A DNA stretch of 64,000 nt from the NCBI GenBank assembly GCA_022747635.1, contig JAKTNV010000765.1:1-64000 (forward strand), in the 5' to 3' direction. A program made the translations under genes and the position numbers. The DNA comes from Hetaerina americana. Lineage: Eukaryota > Arthropoda > Insecta > Odonata > Calopterygidae. This document shows, piece by piece, positions 14,200 through 27,479 of the stretch. Position 1 is the stretch's first letter; each line of letters starts with the position of its first letter. The notes below the pieces were generated by a model. The model ran no database searches and was not told the origin of the DNA. It saw only the letters and a program-made list of their open reading frames with translations.

Positions 14200-16000
14200 A
14201 GACTTGTTTCAAATTAGAAAGACACACTTGAAGTCAATTAGGCAGGGGTGGGGGAATTGGCACTTTTCATTGGTTATCGGAGGGAAGTAAAACTTTCAAA
14301 AAATGGAACGAAAGCCTTAGAAACGCCCAAAACATTGATTCTTAAAACAAAAGAATGCCGTTTTACGCAATATTAATGGATATTTTTCATCTTTGTCATA
14401 AACAAAAAAACTTTAAACAAAGCATTTTTTGTTGTTTTCATTGATTTTGACAGGGCTTCATAGGTCTCTTTTGGTTTTACTGTCGACAATGAACAACAAT
14501 CAAGACCAAGGGATCACATATGTTAGACTTGTTTCAAATAAGAATGACACACTTGAAGTCAATTAGGCAGGGGTGGGGGAATTGGCACTTTTCATTGGTT
14601 ATCGGAGAGAAGTAAAACTTTCAAAAAATGGAACGAAAGCCTTAGAAACGCCCAAAACATTGATTCTTAAAACAAAAGAATGCCGTTTTACGATATATTA
14701 ATGGATATTTTTCATCTTTGTCATAAACAAAAAAACTTTAAACAAAGCATTTTTTGTTGTTTTCATTGATTTTGACAGGGCTTCATAGGTCTCTTTTGGT
14801 TTGATTGTCGACAATGAACAACAATCAAGACCAAGGAATCACAAATGTTAGACTTGTTTCAAATTAGAAAGACACACTTGAAGTCAATTAGGCAGGGGTG
14901 GGGGAATTGGCACTTTTCATTGGTTAATTGAGAGAAGTAAAACTTTCAAAAAATGGAACGAAAGCCTTAGAAACGCCCAAAACATTGATTCTTAAAACAA
15001 AAGAATGCCGTTTTACGATATATTAATGGATATTTTTCATCTTTGTCATAAACAAAAAAACTTTAAACAAAGCATTTTTTGTTGTTTTCATTGATTTTGA
15101 CAGGGCTTCATAGGTCTCTTTTGGTTTTATTGTCGACAATGAACAACAATCAAGACCAAGGAATCACATATGTTAGACTTGTTTCAAATTAGAAAGACAC
15201 ACTTGAAGTCAATTAGGCAGGGGTGGGGGAATTGGAACTTTTCATTGGTTATCGGAGAGAAGTAAAACTTTCAAAAAATGGAACGAAAGCCTTAGAAACG
15301 CCCAAAACATTGATTCTTAAAACAAAAGAATGCCGTTTTACGCAATATTAATGGATATTTTTCATCTTTGTAATAAGCAAAAAAACTTTAAACAAAGCAT
15401 TTTTTGTTGTTTTCATTGATTTAGACAGGGCTTCATAGGTCTCTTTTGGTTTTATTGTCGACAATGAACAACAATCAAGACCAAGGAATCACATATGTTA
15501 GACTTGTTTCAATTTAGAAAGACACACTTGAAGTGAATTAGGCAGGGGTGGGGGAATTGGCACTTTTCATTGGTTAATTGAGAGAAGTAAAACTTTCAAA
15601 AAATGGAACGAAAGCCTTAGAAACGCCCAAAACATTGATTCTTAAAACAAAAGAATGCCGTTTTACGCAATATTAATGGATAGTTTTCATCTTTGTAATA
15701 AGCAAAAAAACTTTAAACAAAGCATTTTTTGTTGTTTTCATTGATTTTGACAGGGCTTCATAGGTCTCTTTTGGTTTTATTGTCGACAATGAACAACAAT
15801 CAAGACCAAGGGATCACATATGTGAGACTTGTTTCAAATTAGAAAGACACACTTGAAGTCAATTAGGGAGGAGTGGGGGGAATTGGCACTTTTCTTTGGT
15901 TAATTGAGAGAAGTAAAACTTTCAAAAAATGAAACGAAAGCCTTAGAAACGCCCAAAACATTGATTCTTAAAACAAAAGATTGCCGTTTTACGCAATATT
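14200..16000. repeat. Left copy of a 5850 bp-spaced satellite duplication
   Basis: Landmarks here recur 5850 bp (18 x 325) to the right: TTTTACTGTCGAC at 14478 and 20328, the GGATCACATATGTGAG variant at 15811 and 21661, and a TAGTTTTCATC variant near 15682 and 21532. Further left the offset becomes 6175 bp (GCAGGAGTGG near 13917 and 20092), so one monomer was gained or lost between copies. Edges are approximate. Confidence 0.75.
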
Positions 16001-19000
16001 AATGGATAATTTTCATCTTTGTCATAAACAAAAAAACTTTAAACAAAGCATTTTTTGTTGTTTTCATTGATTTTGACAGGGCTTCATAGGTCTCTTTTGG
16101 TTTTATTGTCGACAATGAACAACAATCAAGACCAAGGAATCACATATGTTAGACTTGTTTCAAATAAGAATGACACACTTGAAGTCAATTAGGCAGGGGT
16201 GGGGGAATTGGCACTTTTCATTGGTTAATTGAGAGAAGTAAAACTTTCAAAAAATGGAACGAAAGCCTTAGAAACGCCCAAAACATTGATTCTTAAAACG
16301 AAAGAATGCCGTTTTACGCAATATTAATGGATATTTTTCATCTTTGTCATAAACAAAAAAACTTTAAACAAAGCATTTTTTGTTGTTTTCATTGATTTTG
16401 ACAGGGCTTCATAGGTCTCTTTTGGTTTTATTGTCGACAATGAACAACAATCAAGACCAAGGAATCACATATGTTAGACTTGTTTCAAATAAGAATGACA
16501 CACTTGAAGTCAATTAGGCCGGGGTGGGGGAATTGGCACTTTTCATTGGTTAATTGAGAGAAGTAAAACTTTCAAAAAATGGAACGAAAGCCTTAGAAAC
16601 GCCCAAAACATTGATTCTTAAAACAAAAGAATGCCGTTTTACGCAATATTAATGGATATTTTTCATCTTTGTCATAAATAAAAAAACTTTAAACAAAGCA
16701 TTTTTTGTTGTTTTCATTGATTTTGACAGGGCTTCATAGGTCTCTTTTGGTTTTATTGTCGACAATGAACAACAATCAAGACCAAGGAATCACATATGTT
16801 AGACTTGTTTCAAATTAGAAAGACACACTTGAAGTCAATTAGGCAGGGGTGGGGGAATTGGAACTTTTCATTGGTTATCGGAGAGAAGTAAAACTTTCAA
16901 AAAATGGAACGAAAGCCTTAGAAACGCCCAAAACATTGATTCTTAAAACAAAAGAATGCCGTTTTACGCAATATTAATGGATATTTTTCATCTTTGTCAT
17001 AAACAAAAAAACTTTAAACAAAGCATTTTTTGTTGTTTTCATTGATTTTGACAGGGCTTCATAGGTCTCTTTTGGTTTTATTGTCGACAATGAACAACAA
17101 TCAAGACCAAGGAATCACATATGTTAGACTTGTTTCAAATTAGAAAGACACACTTGAAGTCAATTAGGCAGGGGTGGGGGAATTGGCACTTTTCATTGGT
17201 TATCGGAGAGAAGTAAAACTTTCAAAAAATGGAACGAAAGCCTTAGAAACGCCCAAGACATTGATTCTTAAAACAAAAGATTGCCGTTTTACGCAATATT
17301 AATGGATAATTTTCATCTTTGTCATAAATCAAAAACTTTAAACAAAGCATTTTTTGTTGTTTTCATTGATTTTGACAGGGCTTCATAGGTCTCTTTTGGT
17401 TTTATTGTCGACAATGAACAACAATCAAGACCAAGGAATCACATATGTTAGACTTGTTTCAAATTAGAAAGACACACTTGAAGTCAATTAGGCAGGGGTG
17501 GGGGAATTGGAACTTTTCATTGGTTATCGGAGAGAAGTAAAACTTTCAAAAAATGGAACGAAAGCCTTAGAAACGCCCAAAACATTGATTCTTAAAACAA
17601 AAGATTGCCGTTTTACGCAATATTAATGGATATTTTTCATCTTTGTAATAAACAAAAAAACTTTAAACAAAGCATTTTTTGTTGTTTTCATTGATTTTGA
17701 CAGGGCTTCATAGGTCTCTTTTGGTTTTATTGTCGACAATGAACAACAATCAAGACCAAGGAATCACATATGTTAGACTTGTTTCAAATAAGAATGACAC
17801 ACTTGAAGTCAATTAGGCAGGGGTGGGGGAATTGGCACTTTTCATTGGTTAATTGAGAGAAGTAAAACTTTCAAAAAATGGAACGAAAGCCTTAGAAACG
17901 CCCAAAACATTGATTCTTAAAACAAAAGAATGCCGTTTTACGCAATATTAATGGATATTTTTCATCTTTGTCATAAGCAAAAAAACTTTAAACAAAGCAT
18001 TTTTTGTTGTTTTCATTGATTTTGACAGGGCTTCATAGGTCTCTTTTGGTTTTATTGTCGACAATGAACAACAATCAAGACCAAGGAATCACATATGTTA
18101 GACTTGTTTCAAATAAGAATGACACACTTGAAGTCAATTAGGCAGGGGTGGGGGAATTGGCACTTTTCATTGGTTAATTGAGAGAAGTAAAACTTTCAAA
18201 AAATGGAACGAAAGCCTTAGAAACGCCCAAAACATTGATTCTTAAAACAAAAGAATGCCGTTTTACGCAATATTAATGGATAATTTTCATCTTTGTCATA
18301 AATAAAAATACTTGAAACAAAGCATTTTTTGTTGTTTTCATTGATTTTGACAGGGCTTCATAGGTCTCTTTTGGTTTTATTGTCGACAATGAACAACAAT
18401 CAAGACCAAGGAATCACATATGTTAGACTTGTTTCAAATAAGAATGACACACTTGAAGTCAATTAGGCAGGGGTGGGGGAATTGGCACTTTTCATTGGTT
18501 TATTGAGAGAAGTAAAACTTTCAAAAAATGGAACGAAAGCCTTAGAAACGCCTAAAACATTGATTCTTAAAACAAAAGATTGCCGTTTTACGCAATATTA
18601 ATGGATATTTTTCATCTTTGTCATAAACAAAAAAACTTTAAACAAAGCATTTTTTGTTGTTTTCATTGATTTTGACAGGGCTTCATAGGTCTCTTTTGGT
18701 TTTATTGTCGACAATGAACAACAATCAAGACCAAGGAATCACATATGTTAGACTTGTTTCAAATAAGAATGACACACTTGAAGTCAATTAGGCAGGGGTG
18801 GGGGAATTGGCACTTTTCATTGGTTAATTGAGAGAAGTAAAACTTTCAAAAAATGGAACGAAAGCCTTAGAAACGCCCAAAACATTGATTCTTAATACAA
18901 AAGAATGCCGTTTTACGCAATATTAATGGATATTTTTCATCTTTGTCATAAATAAAAAAACTTTAAACAAAACATTTTTTGTTGTTTTCATTGATTTTGA

Positions 19001-20049
19001 CAGGGCTTCATAGGTCTCTTTTGGTTTTATTGTCGACAATGAACAACAATCAAGACCAAGGAATCACATATGTTAGACTTGTTTCAAATTAGAAAGACAC
19101 ACTTGAAGTCAATTAGGCAGGGGTGGGGGAATTGGCACTTTTCATTGGTTAATGGAGAGAAGTAAAACTTTCAAAAAATGGAACGAAAGCCTTAGAAACG
19201 CCCAAAACATTGATTCTTAAAACAAAAGAATGCCGTTTTACGCAATATTAATGGATAATTTTCATCTTTGTCATAAACAAAAAAACTTTAAACAAAGCAT
19301 TTTTTGTTGTTTTCATTGATTTTGACAGGGCTTCATAGGTCTCTTTTGGTTTGATTGTCGACAATGAACAACAATCAAGACCAAGGAATCACAAATGTTA
19401 GACTTGTTTCAAATTAGAAAGACACACTTGAAGTCAATTAGGCAGGGGTGGGGGAATTGGCACTTTTCATTGGTTATCGGAGAGAAGTAAAACTTTCAAA
19501 AAATGGAACGAAAGCCTTAGAAACGCCCAAAACATTGATTCTTAAAACAAAAGAATGCCGTTTTACGCAATATTAATGGATATTTTTCATCTTTGTCATA
19601 AACAAAAAAACTTTAAACAAAGCATTTTTTGTTGTTTTCATTGATTTTGACAGGGCTTCATAGGTCTCTTTTGGTTTGATTGTCGACAATGAACAACAAT
19701 CAAGACCAAGGAATCACAAATGTTAGACTTGTTTCAAATTAGAAAGACACACTTAAAGTCAATTAGGCAGGGGTGGGGGAATTGGCACTTTTCATTGGTT
19801 ATCGGAGAGAAGTAAAACTTTCAAAAAATGGAACGAAAGCCTTAGAAACGCCCAAAACATTGATTCTTAAAACAAAAGAATGCCGTTTTACGCAATATTA
19901 ATGGATAATTTTCATCTTTGTCATAAACAAAAAAACTTTAAACAAAGCATTTTTTGTTGTTTTCATTGATTTTGACAGGGCTTCATAGGTCTCTTTTGGT
20001 TTGATTGTCGACAATGAACAACAATCAAGACCAAGGAATCACAAATGTT

Positions 20050-21850
20050 AGACTTGTTTCAAATTAGAAAGACACACTTGAAGTCAATTAGGCAGGAGTG
20101 GGGGAATTGGCACTTTTCATTGGTTATCGGAGAGAAGTAAAACTTTCAAAAAATGGAACGAAAGCCTTAGAAACGCCCAAAACATTGATTCTTAAAACAA
20201 AAGAATGCCGTTTTACGCAATATTAATGGATATTTTTCATCTTTGTCATAAACAAAAAAACTTTAAACAAAGCATTTTTTGTTGTTTTCATTGATTTTGA
20301 CAGGGCTTCATAGGTCTCTTTTGGTTTTACTGTCGACAATGAACAACAATCAAGACCAAGGGATCACATATGTTAGACTTGTTTCAAATAAGAATGACAC
20401 ACTTGAAGTCAATTAGGCAGGGGTGGGGGAATTGGCACTTTTCATTGGTTATCGGAGAGAAGTAAAACTTTCAAAAAATGGAACGAAAGCCTTAGAAACG
20501 CCCAAAACATTGATTCTTAAAACAAAAGAATGCCGTTTTACGATATATTAATGGATATTTTTCATCTTTGTCATAAACAAAAAAACTTTAAACAAAGCAT
20601 TTTTTGTTGTTTTCATTGATTTTGACAGGGCTTCATAGGTCTCTTTTGGTTTTACTGTCGACAATGAACAACAATCAAGACCAAGGAATCACAAATGTTA
20701 GACTTGTTTCAAATTAGAAAGACACACTTGAAGTCAATTAGGCAGGGGTGGGGGAATTGGCACTTTTCATTGGTTAATTGAGAGAAGTAAAACTTTCAAA
20801 AAATGGAACGAAAGCGTTAGAAACGCCCAAAACATTGATTCTTAAAACAAAAGAATGCCGTTTTACGATATATTAATGGATATTTTTCATCTTTGTCATA
20901 AACAAAAAAACTTTAAACAAAGCATTTTTTGTTGTTTTCATTGATTTTGACAGGGCTTCATAGGTCTCTTTTGGTTTTATTGTCGACAATGAACAACAAT
21001 CAAGACCAAGGAATCACATATGTTAGACTTGTTTCAAATTAGAAAGACACACTTGAAGTCAATTAGGCAGGGGTGGGGGAATTGGAACTTTTCATTGGTT
21101 ATCGGAGAGAAGTAAAACTTTCAAAAAATGGAACGAAAGCCTTAGAAACGCCCAAAACATTGATTCTTAAAACAAAAGAATGCCGTTTTACGCAATATTA
21201 ATGGATATTTTTCATCTTTGTAATAAGCAAAAAAACTTTAAACAAAGCATTTTTTGTTGTTTTCATTGATTTTGACAGGGCTTCATAGGTCTCTTTTGGT
21301 TTTATTGTCGACAATGAACAACAATCAAGACCAAGGAATCACATATGTTAGACTTGTTTCAATTTAGAAAGACACACTTGAAGTGAATTAGGCAGGGGTG
21401 GGGGAATTGGCACTTTTCATTGGTTAATTGAGAGAAGTAAAACTTTCAAAAAATGGAACGAAAGCCTTAGAAACGCCCAAAACATTGATTCTTAAAACAA
21501 AAGAATGCCGTTTTACGCAATATTAATGGATAGTTTTCATCTTTGTCCTAAATAAAAAAACTTTAAACAAAGCATTTTTTGTTGTTTTCATTGATTTTGA
21601 CAGGGCTTCATAGGTCTCTTTTGGTTTTATTGTCGACAATGAACAACAATCAAGACCAAGGGATCACATATGTGAGACTTGTTTCAAATTAGAAAGACAC
21701 ACTTGAAGTCAATTAGGGAGGAGTGGGGGGAATTGGCACTTTTCTTTGGTTAATTGAGAGAAGTAAAACTTTCAAAAAATGAAACGAAAGCCTTAGAAAC
21801 GCCCAAAACATTGATTCTTAAAACAAAAGATTGCCGTTTTACGCAATATT
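20050..21850. repeat. Right copy of the 5850 bp-spaced satellite duplication
   Basis: Counterpart of the block at about 14.2-16.0 kb with the same order of rare monomer variants: TTTTACTGTCGAC, CGATATATTAATGG twice, TGTAATAAGC, TAGTTTTCATC, then GGATCACATATGTGAG followed by GGGAGGAGTGGGGGG and TTTCTTTGG. Small differences (for example TGTCCTAAATAAA near 21545 where copy 1 has TGTAATAAGCAAA) show divergence after the copy event. Confidence 0.75.
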
Positions 21851-24169
21851 AATGGATAATTTTCATCTTTGTCGTAAACAAAAAAACTTTAAACAAAGCA
21901 TTTTTTGTTGTTTTCATTGATTTTGACAGGGCTTCATAGGTCTCTTTTGGTTTTATTGTCGACAATGAACAACAATCAAGACCAAGGAATCACATATGTT
22001 AGACTTGTTTCAAATAAGAATGACACACTTGAAGTCAATTAGGCAGGGGTGGGGGAATTGGCACTTTTCATTGGTTAATTGGGAGAAGTAAAACTTTCAA
22101 AAAATGGAACGAAAGCCTTAGAAACGCCCAAAACATTGATTCTTAAAACAAAAGAATGCCGTTTTACGCAATATTAATGGATAATTTTCATCTTTGTCAT
22201 AAACAAAAAAACTTTAAACAAAGCATTTTTTGTTGTTTTCATTGATTTTGACAGGGCTTCATAGGTCTCTTTTGGTTTTATAGTCGACAATGAACAACAA
22301 TCAAGACCAAGGAATCACATATGTTAGACTTGTTTCAAATAAGAATGACACACTTGAAGTCAATTAGGGAGGAGTGGGGGGAATTGGAACTTTTCATTGG
22401 TTAATTGAGAGAAGTAAAACTTTAAAAAAATGGAACGAAAACCTTAGAAACGCCCACAACATTGATTCTTAAAACAAAAGATTGCCGTTTTACGCAATAT
22501 TAATGGAAATTTTTCATCTTTGTCATAAACAAAAAAACTTTAAACAAAGCATTTTTTGTTGTTTTCATTGATTTTGACAGGGCTTCATAGATCTCTTTTG
22601 GTTTTATATCCGACAATGAAAAACAATCAAGACCAAGGAATCACATATGTTAGACTTGTTTCAAATTAGAAAGACACACTTGAAGTCAATTAGGAAGGGG
22701 TGGGGGAATTGGAACTTTTCATTGGTTAATTGAGAGAAGTAAAACTTTCAAAAAATGAAACGAAAGCCTTAGAAACGCCCAAAACATTGATTCTTAAAAC
22801 AAAAGATTGCCGTTTTACGCAATATTAATGGATAATTTTCATCTTTGTCATAAACAAAAAAACTTTAAACAAAGCATTTTTTGTTGTTTTCATTGATTTT
22901 GACAGGGCTTCATAGGTCTCTTTTGGTTTTATTGTCGACAATGAACAACAATCAAGACCAAGGAATCACATATGTTAGACTTGTTTCAAATTAGAAAGAC
23001 ACACTTGAAGTCAATTAGGAAGGGGTGGGGGAATTGGAACTTTTCATTGGTTAATTGGGAGAAGTAAAACTTTCAAAAAATGGAACGAAAGCCTTAGAAA
23101 CGCCCAAAACATTGATTCTTAAAACAAAAGAATGCCGTTTTACGCAATATTAATGGATAATTTTCATCTTTGTCATAGAAAAAAAAACTTTAAACAAAGC
23201 ATTTTTTGTTGTTTTCATTGATTTTGACAGGGCTTCATAGGTCTCTTTTGGTTTTATTGTCGACAATGAACAACAATCAAGACCAAGGGATCACATATGT
23301 GAGACTTGTTTCAAATTAGAAAGACACATTTGAAGTCAATTAGGGAGGAGTGGGGGGAATTGGCACTTTTCTTTGGTTAATTGAGAGAAGTAAAACTTTC
23401 AAAAAATGAAACGAAAGCCTTAGAAACGCCCAAAACATTGATTCTTAAAACAAAAGATTGCCGTTTTACGCAATATTAATGGATAATTTTCATCTTTGTC
23501 AAAAACAAAAAAACTTTAAACAAAGCATTTTTTGTTGTTTTCATTGATTTTGACAGGGCTTCATAGGTCTCTTTTGGTTTTATTGTCGACAATGAACAAC
23601 AATCAAGACCAAGGAATCACATATGTTAGACTTGTTTCAAATTAGAAAGACACACTTGAAGTCAATTAGGCAGGGGTGGGGGAATTGGAACTTTTCATTG
23701 GTTAATTGAGAGAAGTAAAACTTTCAAAAAATGGAACGAAAGCCTTAGAAACGCCCAAAACATTGATTCTTAAAACAAAAGATTGCCGTTTTACGCAATA
23801 TTAATGGATATTTTTCATCTTTGTCAAAAAACAAAAAAACTTTAAACAAAGCATTTTTTGTTGTTTTCATTGATTTTGACAGGGCTTCATAGGTCTCTTT
23901 TGGTTTTACTGTCGACAATGAACAACAATCAAGACCAAGGAATCACAAATGTTAGACTTGTTTCAAATTAGAAAGACACACTTGAAGTCAATTAGGCAGG
24001 GGTGGGGGAATTGGAACTTTTCATTGGTTAATTGAGAGAAGTAAAACTTTCAAAAAATGGAACGAAAGCCTTAGAAACGCCCAAAACATTGATTCTTAAA
24101 ACAAAAGATTGCCATATTACGCAATATTAATGGATATTTTTCATCTTTGTCTCAAACAAAAAAACTTTA

Positions 24170-26350
24170 AACAAAGCATTTTTTGTTTTTTTCTTGATTT
24201 TGACAGGGCTTCATAGGTCTCTTTTGGTTTTATAGTCGACAATGAACAACAATCAAGACCAAGGAATCACATATGTTAGACTTGTTTCAAATAAGAATGA
24301 CACACTTGAAGTCAATTAGGGAGGAGTGGGGGGAATTGGAACTTTTCATTGGTTAATTGAGAGAAGTAAAACTTTAAAAAAATGGAACGAAAACCTTAGA
24401 AACGCCCAAAACATTGATTCTTAAAACAAAAGATTGCCGTTTTACGCAATATTAATGGAAATTTTTCATCTTTGTCATAAACAAAAAAACTTTAAACAAA
24501 GCATTTTTTGTTGTTTTCATTGATTTTGACAGGGCTTCATAGATCTCTTTTGGTTTTATTGCCGACAATGAAAAACAATCAAGACCAAGGAATCACATAT
24601 GTTAGACTTGTTTCAAATTAGAAAGACACACTTGAAGTCAATTAGGCAGGGGTGGGGGAATTGGTATTTTCATTGGTTAATTGAGAGAAGTAAAACTTTA
24701 AAAAAATTGAACGAAAACCTTAGAAACGCCCAAAACATTGATTCTTAAAACAAAAGAATGCCGTTTTACGCAATATTAATGGATATTTTTCATCTTTGTC
24801 ATAAACAAAAAAACTTTAAACAAAGCATTTTTTGTTGTTTTCATTGATTTTGACAGGGCTTCATAGGTCTCTTTTGGTTTTATTGTCGACAATGAACAAC
24901 AATCAAGACCAAGGCATCACATATGTTAGACTTGTTTCAAATAAGAATGACACACTTGAAGTCAATTAGGCAGGGGTGGGGGAATTGGAACTTTTCATTG
25001 GTTAATTGAGAGAAGTAAAACTTTCAAAAAATGGAACGAAAGCCTTAGAAACGCCCAAAACATTGATTCTTAAAACAAAAGAATGCCGTTTTACGCAATA
25101 TTAATGGATAATTTTCATCTTTGTCATAAACAAAAAAACTTTAAACAAAGCATTTTTTGTTGTTTTCATTGATTTTGACAGGGCTTCATAGGTCTCTTTT
25201 GGTTTTATTGTCGACAATGAACAACAATCAAGACCAAGGAAACACATATGTTAGACTTGTTTCAAATTAGAAAGACACACTTGAAGTCAATTAGGCAGGG
25301 GTGGGGGAATTGGAACTTTTCATTGGTTAATTGAGAGAAGTAAAACTTTCAAAAAATGGAACGAAAGCCTTAGAAACGCCCAAAAAATTGATTCTTAAAA
25401 CAAAAGATTGCCGTTTTACGCAACATTAATGGATATTTTTCATCTTTGTCGTAAACAAAAAAACTTTAAACAAAGCATTTTTTGTTGTTTTCATTGTTTT
25501 TGACAGGGCTTCATAGGTCTCTTTTGGTTTTATTGTCGACAATGAAGAACAATCAAGACCAAGGAATCACATATGTTAGACTTGTTTCAAATTAAAAAGA
25601 CACACTTGAAGTCAATTAGGCAGGGGTGGGGGAATTGGAACTTTTCATTGGTTAATTGAGAGAAGTAAAACTTTCAAAAAATGGAACGAAAGCCTTAGAA
25701 ACGCCCAAAACATTGATTCTTAAAACAAAAGATTGCCGTTTTACGCAATATTAATGGATATTTTTCATCTTTGTCTTAAACAAAAAAACTTTAAACAAAG
25801 CATTTTTTGTTTTTTTCTTGATTTTGACAGGGCTTCATAGATCTCTTTTGGTTTTATTGCCGACAATGAACAACAATCAAGACCAAGGAATCACATATGT
25901 TAGACTTGTTTCAAATAAGAATGACACACTTGAAGTCAATTAGGGAGGAGTGGGGGGAATTGGCACTTTTCATTGGTTAATTGAGAGAAGTAAAACTTAA
26001 AAAAAATGGAACGAAAACCTTAGAAACGCCCAAAACATTGATTCTTAAAACAAAAGATTGCCGTTTTACGCAATATTAATGGAAATTTTTCATCTTTGTC
26101 ATAAACAAAAAAACTTTAAACAAAGCATTTTTTGTTGTTTTCATTGATTTTGACAGGGCTTCATAGATCTCTTTTGGTTTTATTGCCGACAATGAACAAC
26201 AATCAAGACCAAGGAATCACATATGTTAGACTTGTTTCAAATTAGAAAGACACACTTGAAGTCAATTAGGCAGGGGTGGGGGAATTGGTATTTTCATTGG
26301 TTAATTGAGAGAAGTAAAACTTTAAAAAAATTGAACGAAAACCTTAGAAA
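24170..26350. repeat. Higher-order repeat of about 5 monomers, ~1625 bp
   Basis: A shortened form of the T-rich stretch (TTTTTTCTTGATTTTGAC) near 24187 and 25808, the AAAAAAATGGAACGAAAACC variant near 24380 and 26003, and the rare GAATTGGTATTTTC variant near 24658 and 26282 recur in the same order at about 1624 bp. A related AAAAAAATGG monomer also lies near 22425. Edges are approximate. Confidence 0.65.
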
Positions 26351-26693
26351 CGCCCAAAACATTGATTCTTAAAACAAAAGATTGCCGTTTTACGCAATAT
26401 TAAAGGATATTTTTCATCTTTGTAATAAAAACAAAAAAACTTTAAACAAAGCATTTTTTGTTGTTTTCATTGATTTTGACAGGGCTTCATAGGTCTCTTT
26501 TGGTTTTATTGCCGACAATGAACAACAATCAAGACCAAGGAATCACATATGTTAGACTTGTTTCAAATTAGAAAGACACACTTGAAGTCATTTAGGCAGG
26601 GGTGGGGGAATTGGAACTTTTCATTGGTTAATTGAGAGAAGTAAAACTTTCAAAAAATGGAACGAAAGCCTTAGAAACGCCCAAAACATTGAT

Positions 26694-26752
26694 TCCACAA
26701 ACAAAAGAATGCCGTTATACGCAATATTAATGGATACTTTTCCTCTTTGTCA
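26694..26752. repeat. Subfamily C-like patch inside an A monomer
   Basis: A short tract carries GATTCCACAAACAAAAG, GTTATACGCAATATTAATGG and ATACTTTTCCTCTTTG. These are otherwise the hallmarks of subfamily C beyond 55.1 kb. Sequence on both sides is A type. The tract length and sharp edges resemble a gene-conversion patch. Confidence 0.75.
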
Positions 26753-27479
26753 TAAACAAAAAAACTTTAAACAAAGCATTTTTTGTTGTTTTCATTGATT
26801 TTGACAGGGCTTCATAGGTCTCTTTTGGTTTAATTGTCGACAATGAACAACAATCAAGACCAAGGAATCACATATGTTAGACTTGTTTCAAATAAGAATG
26901 ACACACTTGAAGTCAATTAGGGAGGAGTGGGGGGAATTGGCACTTTTCTTTGGTTAATTGAGAGAAGTAAAACTTTCAAAAAATGGAACGAAAGCCTTAG
27001 AAACGCCCAAAACCCTGATTCTTAAAACAAAAGATTGCCGTTTTACGCAATATTAATGGAAATTTTTCATCTTTGTCATAAACAAAAAAACTTTAAACAA
27101 AGCATTTTTTGTTGTTTTCATTGATTTTGACAGGGCTTCATAGATCTCTTTTGGTTTTATTGCCGACAATGAACAACAATCAAGACCAAGGAATCACATA
27201 TGTTAGACTTGTTTCAAATTAGAAAGACACACTTGAAGTCAATTAGGGAGGAGTGGGGGGAATTGGCACTTTTCTTTGGTTAATTGAGAGAAGTAAAACT
27301 TTCAAAAAATGGAACGAAAGCCTTAGAAACGCCCAAAACATTGATTATTAAAACAAAAGATTGCCGTTTTACGCAATATTAATGGATATTTTTCATCTTT
27401 GTAATAAACAAAAAAACTTTAAACAAAGCATTTTTTGTTGTTTTCATTGATTTTGACAGGGCTTCATAGGTCTCTTTTG

